Assembly: GCA_020025175.1 (NCBI GenBank)
Contig: JAHHSM010000072.1
Span: 1 to 9,104 of the forward strand
Length of the DNA stretch: 9,104 nucleotides
Direction: 5' to 3'
From: Oscillospiraceae bacterium
GTDB taxonomy: Bacteria > Bacillota > Clostridia > Oscillospirales > Oscillospiraceae
Below the pieces are notes generated by a model. The model saw nothing but the letters and a program-made list of their open reading frames with translations, was not told where the DNA came from and did no database searches. Position 1 is the first letter of the stretch. The number at the start of each line of letters is the position of its first letter. The position numbers were made by a program, and so were the translations under genes. Shown piece after piece: positions 1 through 8,500 of this stretch.

Positions 1-374
1 CCGATTTCATGGATTAAGTCCGGCGGCCCTTCACCTTCGGAAAAGGACTGATAACCGTGGTATGCAACTGTGCCGCCCGGCTTACCGAATTTTTCCTTAA
101 CGGCGCGCATCTCTTCAACGGCCAAATCCGGATCGCAATTTAGGCCGGACACTAGCCGGTGAACGGTGCCCGACTGATCTCTCCAGATTGTTGCGGTTTG
201 GCGAGTAACATAGTCGGCTACATCGTGTAGGTCATCGACAAAAATTTGCCCGTCTGGTTCAGCGCCCTGCGCCTCCAAAATCGACGAATCCCAGATTGTC
301 TTTTCATCGTCTTTAGCATAGTCAACCACGGCAGCAACATCTCCCTTAATACGCCACAGGCTTGTGACCGGCAT
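1..374 (-). CDS. Relaxase (VirD2/MobA-like mobilization nuclease), N-terminal fragment, cut by window edge
   Basis: Only the first 124 residues are visible; the frame is open at the left edge. The likely role is the DNA-strand transferase that nicks oriT and stays bound to the 5' end during conjugation. The ATG at 374 has a very strong ribosome binding site, AAAGGAGGT, 6 nt upstream. The N-terminus reads MPVTSLWRIKGD and then VVDYAKDDEKT, comparable to the 'DYxxNPxKT' stretch of clostridial relaxases, where the Tyr (about residue 19) would be the catalytic candidate. A second family hallmark is YHGYQSFSEGE (about 105-115), followed by a 'PDLIHEI' helix. The HxDxxHxH metal-binding motif is expected further on, outside the window, so it cannot be verified. 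The gene starts 34 nt after the mobC stop, so the two are probably cotranscribed. The family call is from remembered sequence resemblance. Confidence is good for relaxase and lower for the exact MOB class. Confidence 0.82.
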   Translation of the reverse strand, partial: MPVTSLWRIKGDVAAVVDYAKDDEKTIWDSSILEAQGAEPDGQIFVDDLHDVADYVTRQTATIWRDQSGTVHRLVSGLNCDPDLAVEEMRAVKEKFGKPGGTVAYHGYQSFSEGEGPPDLIHEI

Positions 375-408
375 CTTATCACCTCCTTTCATTGTTTACA
401 TAATTGTC

Positions 409-741
409 TTAGTCTGAGGAAATGTTGCGGTAAACTGTTTGGTAGATCTGCCGCATCTGACTAAGGATTTCGGCACTCAGCTGTCCAACCTTTTCCGCAT
501 CCTCTGGCCTGCCACTTTGCAAAAGGTCAGTATGCAGCGCTTGTACTTCTTGCTTTAACGCTGAGAGTTCTTGCCACATTTGGTGAAATTTCTGCGGTGG
601 AATAGGCTGTGGCATTTTGCCATTTAGCCGCAGCCTTACAAAATTTGAACAGGTTAAACCGCTAAGTTTAACCTGTTCATCAAGGCGATCTCGTTCCTCC
701 GGAGTCAATCTAATATGCAGTTCACAGCTTTTTTTAGGCAC
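409..741 (-). CDS. mobC: MobC-like relaxosome accessory protein
   Basis: A 110-residue protein of the size and layout of MobC proteins, which bind near oriT and help the relaxase reach its nick site. The N-terminus (MPKKSCELHIRLTPEERDRL) has the typical beta-strand plus 'LTPEE' start of the ribbon-helix-helix-like MobC fold. It is followed by 'SNFVRLRLNGKMP' (about 33-45) and a helical, probably coiled-coil second half ('MWQELSALKQEVQAL', about 55-69) ending in Tyr-rich helix residues. The start is GTG at 741. The codon just before it in frame is TGA, so no longer N-terminus is possible. AAAGAGAGT lies 9 nt upstream as a modest ribosome binding site. It sits directly downstream of a candidate oriT and 34 nt upstream of the relaxase, the usual arrangement for a mobilization operon. 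Confidence 0.85.
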   Translation of the reverse strand: MPKKSCELHIRLTPEERDRLDEQVKLSGLTCSNFVRLRLNGKMPQPIPPQKFHQMWQELSALKQEVQALHTDLLQSGRPEDAEKVGQLSAEILSQMRQIYQTVYRNISSD

Positions 742-770
742 TCATTTTTCACTCTCTTTCCGTCTTGTAA

Positions 771-830
771 TACCGGGGGTCAGGGGGTGTCCCCTTGATA
801 AAAGGTGAATGTTGTGGACACATTCACGAT
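771..830. other. Candidate origin of transfer (oriT)
   Basis: Next to the mobC start there is a G-run motif, GGGGGTCAGGGGGTGTCCCC (775-794), with a direct repeat of GGGGGT and a small GGGG-TGT-CCCC hairpin. Ten bases on is a perfect 8-bp inverted repeat (805-827). Hairpins beside a distinctive short motif, immediately upstream of MobC and relaxase genes, are the usual make-up of oriT. I cannot match the motif to a defined nic site from memory, so the nick position is unknown. The call rests on structure and position only. An alternative is a regulatory site bound by MobC to control its own operon. Confidence 0.4.
805..827. repeat. Perfect 8-bp inverted repeat with 7-nt loop
   Basis: GTGAATGT (805-812) and ACATTCAC (820-827) are exact reverse complements separated by TGTGGAC. 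No T-tract follows on either strand, so it does not look like an intrinsic terminator. It lies 63 nt upstream of the mobC start and is the best candidate for a relaxosome-binding or strand-termination hairpin of oriT. Confidence 0.65.
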
Positions 831-928
831 GCTTGCTCAGGTTTGTACATGCCTTTCAATTTCAAAACATCATTGAATTAGAAATGGGCATTAAAACCTA
901 ACAGTCTTTCTTTTTTCATTCAGTTTGA

Positions 929-979
929 TGCCAATGCCTGTCTTGCACAACTTCCAATCCACTGGATTGGAAGTTGCAT
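929..979. repeat. Palindrome-containing 51-nt repeat, copy 1
   Basis: The core is a perfect palindrome: CAACTTCCAATCCA (948-961), a single central C (962), then TGGATTGGAAGTTG (963-976). Together with the flanking 19 nt on the left and CAT on the right it forms a 51-nt unit that recurs at 1273-1323 without indels, with 43 of 51 positions identical by eye. It lies downstream of the 60-residue gene. No T-tract follows, so a classical terminator is unlikely. It resembles REP-like or small palindromic dispersed repeats, but the family is not identified. Confidence 0.8.
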
Positions 980-1063
980 TGTGTGGATGGACGATGGCAA
1001 ACAGCATTAGTGATCTCTTGCTTTCGGGCCAATGGCTTAACCATTTTTGCCATAGCTATTTGC

Positions 1064-1246
1064 TTATTCGGACGGACAGTCCGAGTTAGCCAGGATAGCC
1101 TGGATGATGGAACGCATACCCTCATTATTTGCGCGCCATTGTGCATCCAAATCCACGATACCTTCCAGAGATACAACTTCATTCTGGGTTTGCTCATTTT
1201 GGTAAACTGCGTCGCCAGATTTAGTTTGCCTCTTTTTAGTGAACAT
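1064..1246 (-). CDS. Unrecognised 60-residue protein
   Basis: A 60-residue ORF starting at ATG 1246, with a good ribosome binding site (AAAGGAG, 7-nt spacer CAATATT). A longer frame reaches 1339, but that extension passes through the palindromic repeat and lacks a comparable site, so I chose the shorter start. The N-terminus is basic (MFTKKRQTK), the middle is polar ('NEQTQNEVV'), and the second half is probably helical ('LDAQWRANNEGMRSIIQAIL', about 33-52), ending in SDCPSE. No signal peptide, membrane segment or metal motif is visible. I do not recognise the family. It lies between ardC and mobC, in the same direction, and is bracketed by the two 51-nt repeats. Size and context would suit a small accessory or DNA-binding regulator, but nothing in the sequence proves this. 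Another frame on the same strand (1278-916) is longer but has no ribosome binding site. Confidence 0.65.
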   Translation of the reverse strand: MFTKKRQTKSGDAVYQNEQTQNEVVSLEGIVDLDAQWRANNEGMRSIIQAILANSDCPSE

Positions 1247-1272
1247 AATATTGCTCCTTTTTCTCCGATTAC

Positions 1273-1323
1273 TGCCAATTCCTATCTCATGCAACTTCCG
1301 ATCCAGTGGATTGGAAGTTGCAT
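1273..1323. repeat. Palindrome-containing 51-nt repeat, copy 2
   Basis: The core palindrome is longer than in copy 1: ATGCAACTTCCGATCCA (1289-1305), a central G, and TGGATTGGAAGTTGCAT (1307-1323). That is a 17-bp stem with one mismatch, which would be a G-U or A-C pair depending on strand. It lies between the ardC stop and the ribosome binding site of the 60-residue gene, so if transcribed it would form a hairpin in that gene's leader. Differences from copy 1 cluster in the left flank and at the palindrome centre. Confidence 0.8.
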
Positions 1324-1388
1324 CGTCAGATTGGCGCAATGTGAAAAGTTCGCCGTGTACTTTACGGAAAATTAGCCGGTTATCGCGT

Positions 1389-2498
1389 CTATCTCTGAGC
1401 TATACGCCGCCGCATATGTGGTGCTTTTGCTCCGCCTTTCTGCTCGAGTTGCTGGAGCTGAGCAAGTACCGACGGATGTTTTCGAGAAGGTTTTTCCGGC
1501 TGCGCAGTAGGGCGCACAATGACACTTTCCTTGGACTTGTTGTACTCCAACTCCGTAATCAGACCGGCTTTCCAGTCCATATAAGTGGCTGCGCTCTGAG
1601 CGTCCTTGATGGCATGAACAAGAATATTGGGGTCGGCTCTGATCGTCTGTGCCCAGCCCTGCACATAAGCTTTATGGTTTCCAATATGCTGCTCAGAGGC
1701 CGGAGCACTGAGAGAAACACCCATAAAGCAAGCGGTCATTTCAGCAATCAGCTCTTCATATCCATAAGAATCTGTGCCGAAATGACCGCTCTGATCTCTG
1801 TTGAGGCGGCTCGGATGACCGGTAGAATGAGCAAGCTCATGAAGTGCTGTTGCATTGTACGCATAGTCATTCTCAAAACTTTGTACAGGTGGCAGATGGA
1901 TTGCATCTTCAGACGGACTGTAAAACGCTCGATTGCCCCCGTTGTTATAGATCGGGACACCCATATTGCTAGACAGCTTTTCAACCAATTCATCCGATGT
2001 AATTTCCTGGCCGTAATGTTCCGGCTCCGGCAACGGGGGCATACCATCAACCAGGCTTGCATTATATACAGCGGTGTATTTGGTAGACAATCTGAAATCG
2101 TCCTCGTAGCGCTCGCCGTTCCGCAGCAATTTACGGTACTGCTCCCAGGTGAGGGCAGTTTTATCAATTAGGTCATAGGGGAACCAATACTCCACCCAAG
2201 CAGCCTTAGACCCCTTCTGCAAGTGCCATTTTTGACCAGAATGGTACTTTTGTTGATTGTCCATAATCTGTACCATGGTTACCCAACGCGGGTCAGAATA
2301 GCCATTCTGGAGGGCGATAACCGCAAGATTGAAAAGATTGCAGCCACGATATGTTGCGTGAGTAATGGCATTGTAGGGCATGGAAACCTTTGAATTTGCC
2401 CATTCCTGGTGCCATTCCAATCCCTTCTCGTCCAGTAGCGTGGCAAAAGATTCTGCCAGCTGCTGCCGGTACTCTTTTTTATCCTTCGGATGTGCCAT
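1389..2498 (-). CDS. ArdC-type antirestriction protein (ssDNA-binding domain plus zincin-like metallopeptidase)
   Basis: A 369-residue protein. The N-terminal part (about 5-115) matches the ArdC N-terminal ssDNA-binding domain, with 'MPYNAITHATYRGCNLFNL' (40-58), 'DPRWVTMVQ' (69-77) and 'KGSKAAWVEYW' (95-105). The C-terminal part is a zincin-like peptidase domain with HELAHSTGH (220-228), giving the HExxH zinc site, and a downstream 'YEELIAEM' (247-254) that supplies the third ligand Glu. The tail (about 325-369) is basic and Gln-rich. ArdC proteins travel with or protect incoming single-stranded DNA in the recipient and counter restriction; the role of the peptidase site is not settled. The ATG at 2498 has GGAGG 9 nt upstream, and that site is encoded inside the preceding 30-codon ORF, with which ardC overlaps by 20 nt. 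Translational coupling is therefore likely. I leave the symbol empty because orthology to plasmid ardC is not shown. Confidence 0.88.
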   Translation of the reverse strand: MAHPKDKKEYRQQLAESFATLLDEKGLEWHQEWANSKVSMPYNAITHATYRGCNLFNLAVIALQNGYSDPRWVTMVQIMDNQQKYHSGQKWHLQKGSKAAWVEYWFPYDLIDKTALTWEQYRKLLRNGERYEDDFRLSTKYTAVYNASLVDGMPPLPEPEHYGQEITSDELVEKLSSNMGVPIYNNGGNRAFYSPSEDAIHLPPVQSFENDYAYNATALHELAHSTGHPSRLNRDQSGHFGTDSYGYEELIAEMTACFMGVSLSAPASEQHIGNHKAYVQGWAQTIRADPNILVHAIKDAQSAATYMDWKAGLITELEYNKSKESVIVRPTAQPEKPSRKHPSVLAQLQQLEQKGGAKAPHMRRRIAQR

Positions 2499-2571
2499 TT
2501 CTCAACGCCTCCAGTTCCTCCTGGGTCAAGGTTTCTTCATCAATAAACACAATATCGTCCAGTTTTTCCAT
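2479..2571 (-). CDS. Acidic 30-residue small ORF upstream of and overlapping the ArdC-like gene
   Basis: ATG at 2571 is preceded by one of the strongest ribosome binding sites in the window (AAAGGAGGAG, 6-nt spacer AACAAA), 21 nt after the stop of the giant helicase gene. The peptide starts MEKLDDIVFIDEETLTQEEL and ends RNGTSEG. It has 10 acidic and only 2 basic residues. Its last codons overlap the ardC start by 20 nt in another frame, and its 'EELEA' codons contain the GGAGG used by ardC. It may be a real small protein, or a leader whose translation opens the ardC start. I do not recognise a family. The ribosome binding site and the coupling are seen directly; a function is not. Confidence 0.6.
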   Translation of the reverse strand: MEKLDDIVFIDEETLTQEELEALRNGTSEG

Positions 2572-2592
2572 TTTGTTCTCCTCCTTTACAAA

Positions 2593-5500
2593 TCAACGCT
2601 CAAAGATAGGCCGTTTAAGATTGGGGTGAGGAACTTCTTTCGGCTCCTCTCCGTGCTCAAACACCTCAGTGTCGGTCTTATCCAGATCAAGAGCGATATT
2701 AAGCTCGTTCAGCCGGGCTTCTTTTTCCTGTAATTCCTGCTCTGCAAAGAAGGGCTTTTCAAGCTCATACTTTGCAGCTTGCAGTTCCTTTTCAGCCGCC
2801 TCAAGCATTTGTTTTGCCGTATCTAATTCTGAACCCATCTTCTTTATCGTGTTGTCCAGCCGGTTAAGTCCGCCAAAACCGGAATCTCCCAGTCTAAAAT
2901 CGTGATCTTCTGCGCCATGAAGCCAAAGAGTAGGCTCAAAGTAGGTACTGCCCATGCCACAAAGGTCAAATCCACGGTAAGAACCAAAAACCGTTCTGCC
3001 TTTTCCAAGATTTTTTACAGCAACCAATAAAGCAGCGCCAGCAGCTTTACGCTCGGAATATGTCCTGTTTCCAATTACCAATCCGGCAAAATCTCCGTCG
3101 AGTACAGCGTGTTCAGCAGCGGTTTTTACATCGACTTTCAGACCTTCAATTCTTTTCTGCTGCTTTTCGATTGCAAGAGGCAAGCTGCGTTTGATCTTCT
3201 TATCCAGCGACCAATGCTCGGCGAGATAATCAGTTTTCAGAGCCTTGAGGCGGGTGACTTCTACATCGAGTTCCATTTTCTCTTTGATGCGGCTATCACC
3301 AGAGGATAGAGCTTTGATCTCTGCATAGGACAATGCCTGTTCGTCAACATCTTCGGCAGATCTAGCAGGAGTTTTAGAAGTCATAATTTGGCCGATGAAT
3401 TTTTGCTTATTTTCAATGACCTGCCAAGAATAGGCATCGAATGTGCCCTTAGTTACATACGCATAGATTTGTACCCGTTCATTCCTGTTTCCTTGCCGCA
3501 CGATACGCCCCTCTCTCTGCTGCAAGTCGGAAGGACGCCAGGGACAATCAAGGTGATGAAGGGCGATCAGCCGTTCCTGCACATTTGCGCCAGCACCCAT
3601 TTTTGCAGTAGAACCAATCAAAACACGAATATCGCCGTCGTTTACTTTACGGAAAAGTGTCTTTTTTTGTTCTTCACTTTCTGCCGAGTGAATAAAGCAG
3701 ATTTCCTCTTGGGGTATTCCCATTGCCACCAGCTGATTTTTAATATCCTCATAGATATTAAATCTGTCAGAATCATTAGGCGTAGCAAGGTCACAGAAAA
3801 TCAGCTGGGCAGATCTCTCAGCTGCGGTATCCTGCCAGATTTTGAATACACGCTCAGAGCAAGCAACAGATTTAGCTGTTTGACTGGGCGTGATCTCAGG
3901 GTCAAACAATCTCTGGTCAAGCGCAAGTTTTCTTCCATCTGTTGTAACCAAAAGCATATTGTCTGTTTCAGCAGGAACCATACCGGCATGAATTCTGTCT
4001 GCTCGAATACCTAGCTCTTCAACCATCTTCACCTGATAGTCGGAAGGTTCAAGGACAACGGTTTCTCTGTCTACCTCAGGAACAGGGAGTTGAAGCATAT
4101 CAGCCGTTTGAATATCGGCAAAACGGCGGAACATTTGCATCAGCTCAGGCAGATTGAAAAATCTAGCAAAACGAGTTTTTGCACGATACCCCGTGCCTGT
4201 GGTGTTCAGCTCCGCAGTCGTTACTGCCTCGCCAAAAACACTTGCCCAGGCATCAAAATTATTCAGCCCTGCACGCTGAAGATCATCGTATTGGAGATAC
4301 CGCTGGAGCGTGTACATTTCTACCATCGTGTTGCTAATTGGTGTGCCGGTTGCAAAAATAACGCCTCTGTATCCAGTCATGTCATTGAGGTATCTGCATT
4401 TCATATACAGATCGCTGGACTTTTTTGCCTCTGTCTGAGAAATACCAGATACATTGGTCATTTTGGTATATGCAGCAAGGTTTTTGAAATAGTGGGCTTC
4501 GTCCACAAACAAGCGGTCAACACCAAGCTGCTCAAAATAAATCATGTTGTCTTTCCGGCTTTCGTCGTTCAGCATTTCAAGTTTGGCCTCAATCTTTTTC
4601 CGTTCTTTTTCCAACTGCTTAACGGTCAAGGACTTACCAGAGTTCCGGCTATACTCTTCGATTGCATCCATAATTGCATCCAGTTCTTGCTGCAGAAGAT
4701 CTCGACGATATTCAGGGGACAACGGGATTTTTTCTAGCTGACTGTGGCCAAGGATAACCATGTCATAATCGCCGGTTGCAATTCTTGCACAGAATTTTTT
4801 GCGATTTTCCGGCTCAAAATCTTTCTTAGATACTGCCAGTACATTTGCAGCAGGGTATAGCTGGAGGATTTCTTTCGCCCACTGTTGAATAAGGTGGTCG
4901 GTGGGCACTACCACAAGGGATTTATGGAACAGTCCAAGCCGTTTCCCTTCCATAGCAGATGCGGTCATAGTGTAGGTTTTACCAGCGCCAACCACATGAG
5001 CCAGCAGTGTGTTACCGCCCAAAAGGATACGGGCAATGCCATTTAACTGATGTGGGCGCAGCTCGATATTAGGATTGCTGCCGGGCAGCTCCAAATAACT
5101 GCCATCAAAAGTGCGTTCACAGAAGCGGTTGTATTTCTCGTTGTAGAGGTCAGTCAAACGAGTTCGGCGTTCTTCGTCAGCCCAAATCCAATCCGCAAAA
5201 CGCTGTTTCATGAGCATTTGCTTTCCGCGCGCACGGGCTGTTTCCTCACGGTTCACGACGCGCGTTTTATGATCTCCTCCAGTGTCAATATAGTCATAAA
5301 TCGTGACTTCTTTCAGGTTGAGAGAGGCTTCCAGAATTGACCAGGCATTGATTCTCGCCGTGCCGTAAACTTGCATTGTCTGAACATCGTTCTGGTAATT
5401 CTTTTTGTCAACCTGCCACACAGCAGAGAAGGGATCGAACTGCACATCAATCTGATACTTAAGGTAATTCGGTGTCTGGAAAAGCTCCATACCAAAGTCT

Positions 5501-8500
5501 TTGATAACATCCTGTGGAATCCACGCTGCACCAAGGCGTACACTGATTTCTTTAGGTTCCAGCGGTGCTGGCTGCACTGCTTCCAGTGCCTTGACATGGT
5601 ACTCATATTCCGTTTGGCCGCAGCTCACCAAGGTTGAAACAAGTTCCAACTTCGATTTCACATCGCCAGACAAAAATTCATCTGCCGTCAAGTATTTTTC
5701 TGCACCAATATCACGATTTTCCACCCACATAGGATTACGGAAGATCTGTCCTTGTAATTCGCGATAAACAGAATCTTCATCCATACCCAGCAGCCCACAC
5801 ATATAAGGCATACTAACCTTGGCCGTCTGTGCCAGGGAAATTGCCAGTGCCTCAGCAGCGTTATCTGCATGGTCGTGGATAATTTCTGGATTAATTGTTC
5901 TACGGCTGAAAATATCTGCCTTAGAAACAAACTCACCCTGATTATCCAGATTTTCAAGTGACGCAAGCAACGGATAGCTTACATCCTCGCGCATTGCCCT
6001 CTGATTTGCATTACTTGTGATCCGTCCATACTTGACGGAAAAAGTATTATATAGGTGATTTAGCTCTTCGCGCTGCAACTCAATCAGCTCCACAGGCTGA
6101 TTTTCCGTTTCTTGCTGGATTAGTTTGCGCAGGCAATCTCGGATCTCAATCATTTCACGGACACGCTCAGCAGGCTTGCCCTTCAGACCGGCATCGGTAA
6201 GGACGCCGCCAGACTTGAAGTACACCTTTCCGTGTTTATAGCAGAAACTGTAATCACGCAAATCTGGATCGCCATATTCAGGTTCTTCTTCCAGCGAAAA
6301 ATCAAGAGGTGCTTGTTCGCTGCGCTCGATATCAAATGCGGGGTGGATATTATTGATGGCCTCAGACAGAAGGAAAGAAATATCTCCATCCTTAAGAACG
6401 CAGCTGCTGACTTGACCAAACGGCCCGGAAATCATCTTCATTTCGCCCAGCACCATGTCCGGGTGCTTCACAAAATAAGAGTTCATGGTAATGCCGTTGG
6501 CATCAATGTCCAGGTGTACCCAGTCAGGGTCAATTTCAATTTTTTCTTTCCGTTTCTGTAAAAAGAGAATGTCAGAGGTTACATCCGTACCAGCGCTGCG
6601 GAATGTCGTGTCTGGTAATCTGATTGCGCCTAGCAATTCAGCGCGCTGCGCAATGTAGCGACGCACAGCCGGATTGGCCTTATCCAGCGTTCCTTTTGAG
6701 GTGATAAAAGCAACAATACCGCCCGGACGAACAAGGTCTAGGGTCTTGCCGAAAAAGTAATCGTGAATGAGCCAGTTATTTTTTTCATAGCGTTTGTCGA
6801 TTAACTTAAAATCGCCAAAAGGCACATTTCCGATGGCGGCATCAAAGTAATTATCCGGCAGCTGCATTGTTTCAAATCCCTGCACGGCGATATGATCTGC
6901 TGCACACAGCTGCTGAGCAATCCGGCCACTCACGCTGTCCAGTTCAACACCGTAATAGGCTGCGCCGTCAGGCGCTTGCATACCAAACTTGCCAATGCCG
7001 CAGCACGGGTCTAAGATAGCGCCACCGGCAAATCCAGCGTTTTTCAACCCCTGATACATCGCACTGATAACATAATCTGGCGTGTAAAAAGCCGTCAGAG
7101 TAGATTCTCTGGCGGCTGCGTATTCCTCGTCATTGAGGATGCTTTTTACTTCTTCATAGTGGGTGTCTTTGGGGGCGAAAACACTGGAAAGGCCGCCCCA
7201 TCCTGCGTAGTGAAGCAGGGAAGCTCGCTCATCTGCATCTGGAGAACAATGCTCCTGTTCCAGTTTCTGCAATGTTTTAATGGCAGCAATATTATTTTTA
7301 TATCGCTGCCCGGCAGTAAGGGTTGCTTCCGGCTCTGTCTGCTCAGAAGCTACCTGAGCCTCATCCATTGCTTCGGCATTAGGATAGGTGATTACTTCTC
7401 CGTTTTCTACTACACTGATTGGCAGCTGATCCAATAAATCATCCGGCAGGGAAGTCAGCTCGTCAAAGTCCAAATTAGGCAGGGCGTTCTCTACCATATC
7501 GGCAAGGCATTCATACTGTTCCTGCCGTACAACTACATCATCAACCAGAGTTTCAATTTTGAAGCTTTCCAGATTTACACGAGCGTGAATCTCGTGCTTA
7601 TCATCCTCAGTTGTAGTATAACCCACATCCACGCTTGAAAGATTAGAATAATCTGCACCTTCATCCCTCTGAAACTCGTCCCGGCAATATTCATCAATCA
7701 AATTCATTGCCTTTTCCATAAGCGGATCTGTCAGGAACGGGTTGACGATTACTTCAAAATGCTGGGGCGGAGGGTCCATATGCAAGATGAAAGGATGCGG
7801 AATGGTCTGTCCATCTCTGTCCTTATAGACATAGATGCTCATGGGAACACCGTAGTTATTTTCCTTTCGGATGTCCTGCTCAAACCGTTCTGCATTGGTA
7901 TATTCAACCGTTTCTCCGACCTTCCCGTTGATGCCAAGGTATTCGATTCTACCGACGGGTTTCGACTCAATGGGGGCATCCTTATGGTGAGAAGGGACTG
8001 CATAGATGTCTCTTTCGCCGTCCTGAAGGTCTGCAATGACCAGATCATAGCCCCTGTCTGTCAGCATATCCATATACGGATTCAGCCAGCTTGAGGGGAT
8101 TCCACACATAGGAACCGTACCCATTTCAGGGATACTGCGGGTGGTCAGGCTAATATCCAGTGCCTGCGCTGCGATTTTCGCATCTTCACCGTAGAACTCA
8201 AAGAAGTCTCCTACCTGATAGAGAACAATGCTGTCCGGGTACTGCTCTTTGATGGAATTGTAATCATTCCATCCAGCAGACTCCGTGGACAAACTGGCTT
8301 CTTTTTCGGGTGTCAGATACTTCTGGATTTCTGCCACCAGCGCTTCAACCTCTGGATTCTGCCAATCCGGCGTACCCTGATAATCCGTAATCAGCTTGTC
8401 CTTGCCGTCAATGCACTGGATGAAGTCAAAGCACCCGGGCATCGGGTTCGGTGTCTTATACACACCCAACGCCTTCACCTTGTCGCTGGGCAGTTCCTGA

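Larger units (their letters stand above)
742..1063. other. Gene-poor interval between mobC and the 60-residue gene
   Basis: This 322-nt stretch has no convincing coding sequence. From right to left on the minus strand it holds one copy of the palindromic repeat (929-979), an A/T-rich part (about 840-925), a perfect stem-loop (805-827) and a G/C-run motif (775-794) next to mobC. A 45-codon ATG frame (1053-916) exists but lacks a ribosome binding site and runs through the palindrome. I see no Rho-independent terminator with a T-tract and no convincing sigma-A promoter. The position just upstream of mobC and the relaxase is where oriT is normally found in such elements. Confidence 0.6.

Noticed and set aside
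734..745. ATG-AGT-GCC-TAA mini-ORF overlapping the GTG start of mobC, with an A7 run
   Set aside because: It is three codons long and may be chance. The GTG frame already gives a complete MobC N-terminus, so no frameshift is needed.
916..1053. 45-codon minus-strand frame after the 60-residue gene
   Set aside because: There is no Shine-Dalgarno before its ATG, and about half of it is translated from the palindromic repeat.
1068..1084. TCGGAC/GTCCGA hairpin at the end of the 60-residue gene as a terminator
   Set aside because: The stem is only 6 bp, lies inside the last codons and is not followed by a T-tract.
929..1323. The repeat pair as the two ends of an insertion sequence or a CRISPR-like array
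   Set aside because: There is no transposase between them, no target duplication is evident, and there are only two copies with a gene between them. The repeats are in direct orientation and each is internally palindromic.
1239..2171. Plus-strand open frame of 310 codons opposite the ArdC gene
   Set aside because: It lies antisense to a gene with clear domain motifs and a strong ribosome binding site, has no ribosome binding site of its own, and its translation is Cys-, Arg- and Ser-rich with no recognisable motif.
3388..4737. Plus-strand open frames (such as 3388-4014 and 4090-4737) opposite the helicase module
   Set aside because: They are antisense to conserved helicase motifs, with no ribosome binding sites and no motifs; they are shadows of a long gene.
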